Shown here: positions 7,854 to 15,147 of the stretch, piece by piece | How the letters are laid out: each line of letters starts with the position of its first letter | Numbering within the stretch: the first letter of the stretch is position 1 | NCBI GenBank assembly: GCA_026390345.1 | Contig: JAPLGD010000056.1 | Span: 1-37,142, forward strand | Length of the DNA: 37,142 bases | Origin: Candidatus Bipolaricaulota bacterium | GTDB lineage: Bacteria > Bipolaricaulota > Bipolaricaulia > UBA7950 > UBA9294 | Direction: 5' to 3' | Made by a program: the position numbers and the translations under genes | The notes under the pieces: generated by a model | What the model was told of the DNA's origin: nothing | Databases searched by the model: none | The model's input: only the letters and a program-made list of their open reading frames with translations

Positions 7854-8405
7854 GTGAGAAACACTATGACGAGCGGCCCCATTCGCGTTCGCGCGTTTCG
7901 CGAGACAGACACCGAGCCGCTGCATGACGCGGCCTGCGAGTCGATCGCCGAGGTGGCACCCTTCGAAACCTGGTGCCACCCAGGTTTCACCCTCGACGAG
8001 GCCCGCGAATACGTCGAATGGTGGATCAAGGCGCGCGCGAAACGATATGCCTTCTACTACGCCGTCGAAGATGCCACCTCCTCGCGTTTCCTCGGCGCCT
8101 GCGGCGTCAGCGGCTACTCGGGCGAGCACCGCCACGCCATGCTCGGGTACTGGGTTCGCACATCCGAAACCAGGAAAGACGTCGCCACAACGGCCGCCCG
8201 CCTCGTCGTCTCCGCCGCGTTCGCCGACCTGAACCTCTTGCGAATCTCGATCGGCGTTCCCGTCGCAAATAGCGCCAGCCACCGCGTCGTCGAGAAGTTC
8301 GGCGCCGTCCGAGAAGGCGTCATGCGGCAGGAGTTGGTGCTACCGAGCGGCCCGTCCGACGTCGTCCTGTACAGCCTTCTCCCCAGCGAGCTGCAGATGG
8401 TGTGA
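7854..8405 (+). CDS. GNAT family N-acetyltransferase (RimJ/RimL type)
   Basis: A 183-residue acetyltransferase of the RimJ/RimL branch, whose known members acetylate ribosomal protein N termini or small amines. Features seen are IRVRAFRETDTEPLHDAACE, the sequence FLGACGVSGY, HAMLGYWVRTSETRKDVATTAARLV for the CoA-binding region, and NSASHRVVEKFGAVREGVMR near the end. The start is GTG at 7854, five bases after GAAGGAGG. The CoA loop is degenerate (RKDVAT rather than R-G-x-G), as in some RimJ relatives. It converges on leuD with only 13 bases between the stops. Confidence 0.82.
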   Translation: MRNTMTSGPIRVRAFRETDTEPLHDAACESIAEVAPFETWCHPGFTLDEAREYVEWWIKARAKRYAFYYAVEDATSSRFLGACGVSGYSGEHRHAMLGYWVRTSETRKDVATTAARLVVSAAFADLNLLRISIGVPVANSASHRVVEKFGAVREGVMRQELVLPSGPSDVVLYSLLPSELQMV

Positions 8406-8418
8406 CGCCGCCGTCGCC

Positions 8419-8910
8419 TCACGCTTTCCCGAGCGCCTTCCTAACGTGCGGGATGAGGCCGCCGTCGTTGAGGATGGCGAGCACTTCCTTGGGCAGCGCG
8501 GGAAAGCGGTACTCCTTGCCCTTGTGGGTGACGACGCCCCTTTCGAAGTCGATCTTGACGGTGTCGTCCTTCGCGAACATGGTTGTCCCCGACGCGAGCT
8601 CGACGACGGCCAAACCCTCGTTGATGGCGTTCCGGAAGAAGAGGCGCGAGAACGAGACAGCGATGACGGCAGCGACACCCGATGCCTTGATACAGGTGGC
8701 TGCCTGCTCGCGCGACGAGCCGCAGCCGAAGTTGGCGCCGGCGACGATGATGTCGCCCGGCTTCACGCCCTTGGCGAACGTCCGATCGAGGTCCTCAAGC
8801 GCGTGCTCGGCCATCTCGGCCGCGGTCATCGGCTTGTACGTGTACTTGCCGGCGAAGATGACATCAGTGTTGACGTCGTCCGCGTACTTCCAGACCTTTC
8901 CCTCGATCAT
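8419..8910 (-). CDS. leuD: Aconitase-family (de)hydratase small subunit, LeuD-like
   Basis: The swivel-domain subunit that completes the active site of an isopropylmalate isomerase-type dehydratase with the LeuC-like partner. It is 163 residues, the short form typical of the archaeal-type enzymes. Conserved parts are DDVNTDVIFAGKY, then VKPGDIIVAGANFGCGSSRE (here SREQA, not SREHA) and LFFRNAINEGL. The substrate-specificity loop, YLRx in homoaconitase-type enzymes and YLVY-like in isopropylmalate isomerases, reads YTYK here. ATG 8910 overlaps the leuC stop (ATGA) with GGAGGTGG before it; the track's upstream start is not needed. The operon context suggests mesaconate/citramalate rather than leucine synthesis. 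Confidence 0.85.
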   Translation of the reverse strand: MIEGKVWKYADDVNTDVIFAGKYTYKPMTAAEMAEHALEDLDRTFAKGVKPGDIIVAGANFGCGSSREQAATCIKASGVAAVIAVSFSRLFFRNAINEGLAVVELASGTTMFAKDDTVKIDFERGVVTHKGKEYRFPALPKEVLAILNDGGLIPHVRKALGKA

Positions 8911-10178
8911 GCGCCACCTCCACGCACGGCCTTTCTCGGATCGGTGATCACGCCGGCCACGGCGGATGCAGCCACAGTCGCTGGCGAGGCGAGGTACGTC
9001 GAGGCCTCCGACGAGCCCATACGCCCTTGGAAGTTCCGGTTCGCGGTCGAGATGCAGACCTCGCCCGCTGCAAGCACGCCTTCGTGCGCGCCGAGGCACG
9101 GGCCGCAGCCGGGATTGAGGACCATCGCCCCCGCGCGGACGAAGACCTCGACAAGCCCTTCGCGCATCGCGTCAAGCAAGATCTCGCGCGACGCGGGGAG
9201 GACGATCATCCGAACGCCCTTCGCGAGCGTCTTCCCCTCCAAGTACCGGGCCGCCGCGTGCAGGTCCTCGAGCCGGCCGTTCGTGCACGTGCCAAGCAGC
9301 GCCTGGTCGATGCGCGTTCCCTCCACTTCCTCGACGGGGACGACGTTGTCGACGGTGTGCGGCTTCGCGACCTGCGGGCCGAGCTTCGACGCATCGTAGG
9401 TCAGAACCTTCTCGTACTCGGCGTCCGGATCGGGGTAGATCGGCGTGTACTCCGCCTGGGCCCGCGGCTCGAGAAAGGCGAACGTCTTCTTGTCGGGCGC
9501 GCAGTACCCATTCTTCGCACCCATCTCGATCGCCATGTTGGAGAGGACGAGGCGCGACGCAACGCTCATGGCCTCGATCGCCTCGCCGGCGAACTCAACG
9601 GACTTGTAGAGCGCGCCATCGGCGCCGATGTCGCCGATGATCCTGAGGACGAGGTCCTTCGACGTCACGGGGTCTTTCAGCTTCCCGCGCACGTCGATCT
9701 TGAACGACGCAGGGGTCTTGAGCCAGATGCGCGATGTGGCGTAGAGGGCCGCCATCTCCGAGCGGCCCACGCCGGCGGAGAAGGCGCCGAGCGCACCGTA
9801 GGCGGTGGTGTGCGAGTCCGAGCCGACGATGAGGCGGCCAGGGAGCGCATACCCCATCTCGGGGAGCACCTGGTGGCAGACACCGACGCCGACATCATAG
9901 AACGCCTTGATCCCTTGCTTCGCGACGAACTCGCGGATCTCCTTGTGCCCCTTCGCGTACTCCTCGGTCGACGCGGGCACGGTGTGGTCGAGGACGATGA
10001 CGAACCGCTCCGGGTTCTTCACGCGCTCGACGCCGATCTTGGCAAACGTCTTCGCAATCGCCGCGGTGTTGTCGTGCGACATGCAGACGTCGGGCTCGAC
10101 GTCCACAATCTGCCCGACCTCGACCCGCGGCAGCCCCGCCTTCTTCGCCAACACCTTCTGGGCGAACGTCTGTCCCAT
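8907..10178 (-). CDS. leuC: Aconitase-family (de)hydratase large subunit, LeuC-like
   Basis: Catalytic [4Fe-4S] subunit that moves a hydroxyl group between adjacent carbons of a hydroxy-diacid. It has 423 residues, the length of the archaeal-type 3-isopropylmalate/homoaconitase subunits. Cluster ligands are visible in LLGTCTNGR and LNPGCGPCLGAHEG; LIVGSDSHTTAYGALGAFSAGVG and IVLDHTVPAS are family signatures. A GGAGGG site inside the end of the HD gene precedes the ATG by nine bases. No leuA, leuB or leuC/D neighbours for branched-chain synthesis are present. Adjacency to citF and citE favours a mesaconase (2-methylmalate dehydratase) role, as in clostridial glutamate fermentation. That is an inference. 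Confidence 0.9.
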   Translation of the reverse strand: MGQTFAQKVLAKKAGLPRVEVGQIVDVEPDVCMSHDNTAAIAKTFAKIGVERVKNPERFVIVLDHTVPASTEEYAKGHKEIREFVAKQGIKAFYDVGVGVCHQVLPEMGYALPGRLIVGSDSHTTAYGALGAFSAGVGRSEMAALYATSRIWLKTPASFKIDVRGKLKDPVTSKDLVLRIIGDIGADGALYKSVEFAGEAIEAMSVASRLVLSNMAIEMGAKNGYCAPDKKTFAFLEPRAQAEYTPIYPDPDAEYEKVLTYDASKLGPQVAKPHTVDNVVPVEEVEGTRIDQALLGTCTNGRLEDLHAAARYLEGKTLAKGVRMIVLPASREILLDAMREGLVEVFVRAGAMVLNPGCGPCLGAHEGVLAAGEVCISTANRNFQGRMGSSEASTYLASPATVAASAVAGVITDPRKAVRGGGA

Positions 10179-10183
10179 GCGCC

Positions 10184-10720
10184 TTATCCCTCCAATGGAT
10201 CGAAGTTCATGAAGTCCGCCAGATGCAGAATGATCGCCTCCGCCGTCCGCTTTCCATGGTCGCCCTCCTTCGAGTGGGCTCCGATGATGTGGAGGACTTC
10301 GGCGGGAAGGCCCTGCGCGTCGGCGAGGGCAAGCCCGGAGAACGGGTGCCGCACGAGGGCTCCGTCCTTCGACTTCCCGAACTTGCCGTCCTTCTCTTGG
10401 ATCTCGAGCAGCTTGCCCACGTCGTGGAGCAGCGCGCCGGCGATCAGGGTGTCGCGATTCAGCTTCAGCTCACCTTTGTAGATCTCGTCGAACGTCTCGG
10501 AGACCGCAATGCAGATCTTGGTCACGCTGCGCACATGGTCGGCGAAGCTGATCTTCACCGGCTTCAGGAGCGTGAACGGAATGCGCGCGATGTCGGCCGG
10601 CTTCCAGCCGCCGCGCGCGAGCCCCGCCTCCCACGTCGCGAGCACCTTGTCGCGCAGGGCCTTGTCTTTGATCTCGTCGACTTCCGGCAGGATCTTCCGG
10701 ATCTCGTCTCTCACTGCCAT
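10184..10720 (-). CDS. HD-domain phosphohydrolase embedded in the cit/leu operon
   Basis: A 178-residue soluble HD-superfamily protein. The motif ALLHDVGKLLE supplies the His-Asp pair, with an upstream histidine in SFADHVRSVTKI and later histidines in RHPFSGLALA and IIGAHSKEGDHGKR, consistent with a metal-dependent phosphohydrolase. The substrate is unknown. The start is ATG 10720 inside the last codons of citF (10-base overlap) behind AAAGGTGG, and the stop lies five bases before leuC. It is therefore translated as a full member of the operon. It may be regulatory, or may repair or dephosphorylate an intermediate or cofactor. Confidence 0.82.
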   Translation of the reverse strand: MAVRDEIRKILPEVDEIKDKALRDKVLATWEAGLARGGWKPADIARIPFTLLKPVKISFADHVRSVTKICIAVSETFDEIYKGELKLNRDTLIAGALLHDVGKLLEIQEKDGKFGKSKDGALVRHPFSGLALADAQGLPAEVLHIIGAHSKEGDHGKRTAEAIILHLADFMNFDPLEG

Positions 10721-12258
10721 TCTTCCACCTTTCGCACCACGTCGATCACGGTCCCGTCCCGCCACTCAATCGCGGCGATGACCTCGTCCCCGAACACGGG
10801 GCGGCGCACCGGCTGGATGTACCGGTCGGCGTCCCGCTTGATGTCCGCGAGCTCCCGCACCGGGAGCCCCGCGGCCCGGAAGCGCTCAAGGAGGTCGCCG
10901 CGGCGCGGGTTCACGGCGATCCCTCGCTCGGTCACGATCACGTCAATGACCTCGCCTGGCGTCGTTACCGTCGTCACCCGCTCAACGATCGGCGGGATCC
11001 GCCCCCTCAGTGCGGGGAGGGTAATCATCGTCATCGCCGCGCCGGCCGCCACATCCTGGTGGCCGCCGATCCCGTGCAAGAGCTGCCCGTCGGAGTGCGT
11101 GTTGACGTTGACGTTGAAGTCGAGGTCGACCTCGGTCGCGCCGAGGAAGGCGGCGTCGAGCTTGTACGTCGAGCAGCCGCGCGAGTCGTAGTTCGCATAC
11201 AGCCCGGGGTCCATCATCAGGTGCGCCGGATCCTCGCGCAGCGACGCGATCGCGTCGAGGTCGAACGCCTGCCCGTCGAGGATCGCGCGGATCTGCCCGC
11301 GCCGCAACATGTCGACGAGCATCTTCGTCCCGCCGCCCATGCCGAAGGAGCCCACGATCTTCGCCTTCTCCATCTCGTCGCCGAGGAACTTCGTCGCGGC
11401 GAGCGACATGCCCCCGGCTCCACCCTGGAAGCTAAACCCGTCCTTGAAGTAGCCAGACGCCTTCACCGCCTCCACCGTGAGCCGCGCGATCAGGAGGTTT
11501 GTGGGCGAGTTCGTGAGCTGCAGTGTCCCCGAAGCGATCGACGCCGGGTCGCCGATCTCGTCGACGACGACCACGTAGTCGGTCCATCCCTGCTGGATCT
11601 CCATCGGGAAGACGGGGTACGGCGCAAGGTCGTTCGTTACGACCACGGTCTTTCGCGCGTACTGGGCATCGACGGCCTGGAACGAGATCGGTCCGCACGG
11701 GGTCTTGCCGCGAATGCCGGTCGCGTTCCCGTACGGATCCGCCTGGGGCGCGGCGATGAACGCGACGTCAATCTCCATCGCTCCCGCTTCGATCGCGCGC
11801 CACCGCCCCCCGTGCGAGCGCAGCACCGCCGGTTCGCTGAGTTTCCCGCCCTTGCTGATGAACGCGCCCACCGGCCCGTTCATGGATCCTTCGATCCGCG
11901 ACACGACGCCGGACTCGATGTGCCCCACGATCGGCTCGTGGACCCCGAACAGGGCCGTCGGGCAGATGCGCAGGTCCTTGAGCCCCATCCGCGCGCACGC
12001 GTCGAGAACGAGGTTGATGACGCGATCGCCCTCGCGGAACGAGTGGTGGAACGAGATCGTCATCCCGTTCGAAAGACCGCACGCCTCGATCGCCGCTTCG
12101 ATCGTCGGCAGGACCTTGTCCTCGTGCTGCGCGGCCGCCTTCTGCGGCCGCGGCGCCTTCGTCCCCGTAGGGGTTTTGGCGAAGGCTCCGCCGAACGGAA
12201 TCGCCTTTCGGCTACCAATCCGGTCGGGGATCTCGCGCCCTAGGGCGTTCCCCGTCAT
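10711..12258 (-). CDS. citF: Citrate lyase alpha subunit-like (CoA/ACP transferase)
   Basis: CitF exchanges the acetyl thioester for the incoming hydroxy-acid (citrate, or citramalate in citramalate lyase), making the acyl-ACP or acyl-CoA that CitE then cleaves. At 515 residues it has the family length. Recognisable stretches are GMTISFHHSFREGD, CPTALFGVHEPIVGHIESGV, FIAAPQADPYGNATG, FSFQGGAGGMSLA, VDLDFNVNVNTHSDG and TERGIAVNPRR. Its ATG overlaps the citDE stop by four bases and its stop overlaps the HD gene start. It is thus coupled on both sides, and the three citrate-lyase functions are encoded by two adjacent genes. Confidence 0.92.
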   Translation of the reverse strand: MTGNALGREIPDRIGSRKAIPFGGAFAKTPTGTKAPRPQKAAAQHEDKVLPTIEAAIEACGLSNGMTISFHHSFREGDRVINLVLDACARMGLKDLRICPTALFGVHEPIVGHIESGVVSRIEGSMNGPVGAFISKGGKLSEPAVLRSHGGRWRAIEAGAMEIDVAFIAAPQADPYGNATGIRGKTPCGPISFQAVDAQYARKTVVVTNDLAPYPVFPMEIQQGWTDYVVVVDEIGDPASIASGTLQLTNSPTNLLIARLTVEAVKASGYFKDGFSFQGGAGGMSLAATKFLGDEMEKAKIVGSFGMGGGTKMLVDMLRRGQIRAILDGQAFDLDAIASLREDPAHLMMDPGLYANYDSRGCSTYKLDAAFLGATEVDLDFNVNVNTHSDGQLLHGIGGHQDVAAGAAMTMITLPALRGRIPPIVERVTTVTTPGEVIDVIVTERGIAVNPRRGDLLERFRAAGLPVRELADIKRDADRYIQPVRRPVFGDEVIAAIEWRDGTVIDVVRKVEEWQ

Positions 12259-13421
12259 GCCGCACCTCCCTTCGCGAGCTTCTCGGCGTACTTGATCAGC
12301 CGCCGCGCCCGTTCGAGGACGGGCTGATCGACCATGCGTCCGTCGACGGCGACCGCGCCGAGTCCGCGAGATTCGGCTTCACGCGCCGCCTCGACGATCG
12401 CCCGCGCCTTCGCGAGTTCCTCCTCCGTGGGAGAGAATGCGTGATGGAGGATCGGGATCTGCCGTGGGTTGATGGCCCCCTTCCCGTCGAACCCGAGGTC
12501 GCGGGCCCGCGCGCACTCTTCGGCCAGGCCGGCGTCGTTCGCGAGGTCGGCGTACACGGTGTCCGAAGCCTGGACACCGGCCGCCTTGGCGGCGGCCACG
12601 ACGCGCGACCGCGCGAAGAGGAGCGCCTCATTCGTTCTGCGTGCCCCGACATCGCGGGTGTAGTCTTCGGCGCCGAATGCCACGACGACCACACGCTCGT
12701 CGGCCTCCGCCACGTCCTCACAGCGAAGGACGCCGCGCGCCGTCTCAATGATCGGCATGATGTGCGTCGAGCCGACGTCGAACCCGAGCCGCCGCTCGAT
12801 CTTCCCGAGCTCCTTCGAAAGCTCGCGGACGCCCTCGCCGCTCTCGGCCTTCGGCAGGCACACCCCGTGCGGGCGACCTTCGAGCACCTCGGCCACGTCC
12901 TCACGCCCGCCGGCGTCGAGCGGATTGATGCGGACCCAGACTTCGTCGGGGAACGGGACGGCGGCGAGGAGGCGCCGCACGAGCGTCCGCGCCGCGGCCT
13001 TGTCCCCGGGCGGAACGGAGTCCTCGAGGTCGAGGAGGACGCAGTCGGCGCCGTGGATGTCGATCCCCACGAGAAGTCGAGGGTTGTTGCCCGGCGCGTA
13101 GAGCCGGCTTCGGCGCGGTCTGTCAGGGTCCGAAGCCGCACGTTCGACCCGCTCCGAGCGGGTCAGCTTCGCTTCGGGGAGGACCGTCCGGACGGCGGTC
13201 TCAATCCGTGCCGCAAGCACGTAGTCGAGAGCTCCTTGGTCCTGCACCTCGACCGCTACGCCCGGCCTCCCGAGCGCGGCGAGTACCCCTTCGGCGACGG
13301 CGCGAATCCCGTTCTCGAGGAGGTTCCGGTTCTTCGTGGCGACCGCCACGGACGCCCGCTCCGCTTGTCGGGCTACAACGAGGCAATCCGCTTTCGCATC
13401 CGACCCGACTCGCGCCTCCAT
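12255..13421 (-). CDS. citE: Fused citrate lyase gamma (ACP-like) and beta (lyase) subunits
   Basis: One 388-residue chain joins a CitD-like domain (residues ~1-88, ending GALDYVLAARIETAVR) to a CitE/HpcH lyase domain (~100-388). The lyase domain shows RRSRLYAPGNNPRLL, ADCVLLDLEDSVPPGDK, MPIIETARGVLRCEDV and VVAFGAEDYTRDVG, with the glutamate and aspartates that bind Mg. It would cleave a citryl- or citramalyl-thioester to an acetyl-thioester plus oxaloacetate or pyruvate. The ACP part opens GSDAKADCLV. By my alignment neither serine of the usual E-S-S-D prosthetic-group site is present; the positions read K-A-D. ATG 13421 behind AAGGAGGG is preferred to the GTG at 13439. Confidence 0.88.
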   Translation of the reverse strand: MEARVGSDAKADCLVVARQAERASVAVATKNRNLLENGIRAVAEGVLAALGRPGVAVEVQDQGALDYVLAARIETAVRTVLPEAKLTRSERVERAASDPDRPRRSRLYAPGNNPRLLVGIDIHGADCVLLDLEDSVPPGDKAAARTLVRRLLAAVPFPDEVWVRINPLDAGGREDVAEVLEGRPHGVCLPKAESGEGVRELSKELGKIERRLGFDVGSTHIMPIIETARGVLRCEDVAEADERVVVVAFGAEDYTRDVGARRTNEALLFARSRVVAAAKAAGVQASDTVYADLANDAGLAEECARARDLGFDGKGAINPRQIPILHHAFSPTEEELAKARAIVEAAREAESRGLGAVAVDGRMVDQPVLERARRLIKYAEKLAKGGAA

Positions 13422-13443
13422 CGTCCCTCCTTGCCTCACGTCC

Positions 13444-14355
13444 CTACTTCATCAGAAGAGCCAGAACTGCTTTCTGCGCGTGCATTCGGTTCTCGGCCTG
13501 GTCGAAGATCGCGCTTCCCGGGCCCCGCGAGGCTTCATACGTGATCTCCTCGTCGTAGTGCGCCGGCAGGCAGTGCATGACGATCGCGTCCTTCTTCGCC
13601 GCTCCCAAGAGCGACTTATCGATCGTGAACCCCTCGAACGCGTTCTGCTTCGACTTCGCCTCCGTCTCCTGTCCCATGCTCACCCAGACGTCCGTGTAGA
13701 GGACATCGGCTCCCGACGCGGCCTCGCGCGGATCGTGGAGGATCTCAACGCAAGCACCCAGCGCGCGCGCCGCGGCGACGATCTTGCCGTCCGGCTCGTA
13801 CCCCTTCGGGCAGGCGATGCGGAACGCCATGCCGACCTTGGCACATCCTTCGATAAGCGAGTGGGCGACGTTGTTTCCGTCGCCGACGAACGTCAGCGTC
13901 AGGCCTTCGAAGCCGCGCTTCTTCTCCCACACGGTGAGGAGGTCGGCCAGTCCCTGGCACGGGTGGTGAAGGTCGCACAGGCCGTTGATGACCGGCACCG
14001 TCGAGTGCTCGGCCAGCTCGAGAATCGTCTCGTGCTTGAACACGCGCGCCATGATCCCGTCGACGAATCGCGACAGGTTGAGGGCGATGTCCTCGGTCGT
14101 CTCGCGCTCCCCGAGCTTGATGTCGCTTGGTCCAAGGTAGATCGCGTGGCCGCCGAGCTGCTCCATCCCGGCTTCGAAGGAGACACGGGTCCGCAGAGAC
14201 GGCTTCTGGAACACCATCGCCAGGGTCTTCCCCGCGAGCATCGTGTGGCGAATCCCGGCACGGTGTTCGAGCTTGAGGTTCCGGGCGGTCTCGAGGATTT
14301 CGAAGACCTCCTCCGAGCTGAGACTTGCGAGCGAGATCAAGTGACGGACGTTCAT
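13444..14355 (-). CDS. argF: Ornithine carbamoyltransferase
   Basis: Forms citrulline from carbamoyl phosphate and ornithine in arginine synthesis, or works in reverse in fermentation. The 303 residues carry the full set of OTC marks: KPSLRTRVSFEAGM (carbamoyl-phosphate site), HHPCQGLADLLTVW, FVGDGNNVAHSLI, DVWVSMGQE and the ornithine-site MHCLPAHY. ATG 14355 follows a GGAGGG site; the track's extra 52 residues are arginine-rich leader. A TTGGTG/TATCAT promoter lies 61-89 bases upstream. The next gene, citDE, starts 22 bases after its stop, so argF is probably the first gene of the cit/leu operon, an unusual partnership. Confidence 0.94.
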   Translation of the reverse strand: MNVRHLISLASLSSEEVFEILETARNLKLEHRAGIRHTMLAGKTLAMVFQKPSLRTRVSFEAGMEQLGGHAIYLGPSDIKLGERETTEDIALNLSRFVDGIMARVFKHETILELAEHSTVPVINGLCDLHHPCQGLADLLTVWEKKRGFEGLTLTFVGDGNNVAHSLIEGCAKVGMAFRIACPKGYEPDGKIVAAARALGACVEILHDPREAASGADVLYTDVWVSMGQETEAKSKQNAFEGFTIDKSLLGAAKKDAIVMHCLPAHYDEEITYEASRGPGSAIFDQAENRMHAQKAVLALLMK

Positions 14356-14415
14356 CGTCGGCCAACCCTCCTGCGCATCCTGACGTGGCTTCCGGGACCG
14401 TCCCCGGACGGTGCG

Positions 14416-14444
14416 ATGATAGCCGACGCGGCAAGAGCCACCAA
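14416..14444 (-). promoter_or_regulatory. Predicted sigma70-type promoter for argF-cit-leu
   Basis: On the minus strand, TTGGTG (-35) and TATCAT (-10) are spaced by 17 bases, in the gap after yqeG. A compact ACCGTC/GACGGT hairpin lies between it and the argF start. The -10 fits well (5/6) and the -35 is weak (3/6). Confidence 0.45.
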
Positions 14445-14468
14445 CCTGCACGACGTGGGAAGGACGGC

Positions 14469-14897
14469 CTAGGCCGAGAAGCCCGAGACGCGGATGGAAT
14501 GGATCCCGCAACGATTGGCGCCGAAGACGTCGGTCAGCGTGCGGTCGCCGATCATGACTGCCTCAACGGCCGAGACCTCAAGCCGACCCAGGAGTGTGGC
14601 GTAGCCCCGCCGCGAGGGCTTGTGGGCCATCCGGACGAGGGGAAACTCGGGTCCGAGCTCCGAGACGAGGGACTCCACGCTTCGCCAGCGGCGATTCGTC
14701 AGCACCCCAACGCGAAAGCCCCGCGACCGGAGATCGTCGAGGAGTCTTCGCACTTCGGGATTCAGCTTGCTGGCTCTCCGCTCGCCGAGGGTGTTGTCGA
14801 GGTCGAAGATCACGGCCCGCTTCCCGCTCGCCCAGAGCCGGGGGTAGTCGACGTCGAAGATCGAGTGCGCAACTTCATCTGCTCGGAGCAGGCCCAT
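14469..14897 (-). CDS. yqeG: YqeG family HAD IIIA-type phosphatase
   Basis: A 142-residue HAD-superfamily phosphatase of the YqeG family; related enzymes include phosphatidylglycerophosphate phosphatases. The nucleophile motif is VIFDLDNTLGE, motif II is GVLTNRR, the lysine is in RMAHKPSRRGY, and the last acidic motif is VMIGDRTLTDVFGAN. There is no large cap domain, as expected for IIIA members. GGGGAGG lies five bases before ATG 14897, inside the upstream DUF4911-like gene, giving a 23-base overlap. It is the last gene of the ppiC-mazG operon. A link to the phosphatidyltransferase at 22.5-23.0 kb, as the PGP phosphatase step, is possible but speculative. Confidence 0.88.
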   Translation of the reverse strand: MGLLRADEVAHSIFDVDYPRLWASGKRAVIFDLDNTLGERRASKLNPEVRRLLDDLRSRGFRVGVLTNRRWRSVESLVSELGPEFPLVRMAHKPSRRGYATLLGRLEVSAVEAVMIGDRTLTDVFGANRCGIHSIRVSGFSA

Positions 14898-15147
14898 CTT
14901 CGCCTCCCCGCAGCACGGCGCCGATCTGGGCGTGCGCCTTCAGGCGGTCCGTGACCGCGAGAAACTCGTCCTCCATGCCCTCCGCAACGTAGACCTTGTA
15001 CATCGCAGAGCCGTCCTGGAGCTTGAACTCCCGCCGGACGCTCGCAAGGCCGTCGTGCGCGCTCAGGATGGCGTCGACGAAATGGAGCTCGCCCTCGGTG
15101 GTCGCAATCCAGTAGACCACGGCGCCACAGAATCGTCTACCGGCCAC
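14875..15147 (-). CDS. DUF4911-like small protein
   Basis: A 90-residue protein. The core VVYWIATTEGELHFVDAILSAHDGLASVRRE and the following YKVYVAEGMEDEFLAV fit the short DUF4911 pattern (a strand, a helix ending in a G-hydrophobic-A segment, then a strand and helix). Function is unknown. The ORF track extends it much further, but that extension is the shadow of mazG. GTG at 15147, five bases after GGGGGA and inside the mazG end, is the best start; GTG 15120 is the alternative. Overlaps with mazG upstream and yqeG downstream indicate translational coupling. Confidence 0.65.
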   Translation of the reverse strand: MAGRRFCGAVVYWIATTEGELHFVDAILSAHDGLASVRREFKLQDGSAMYKVYVAEGMEDEFLAVTDRLKAHAQIGAVLRGGEDGPAPSR

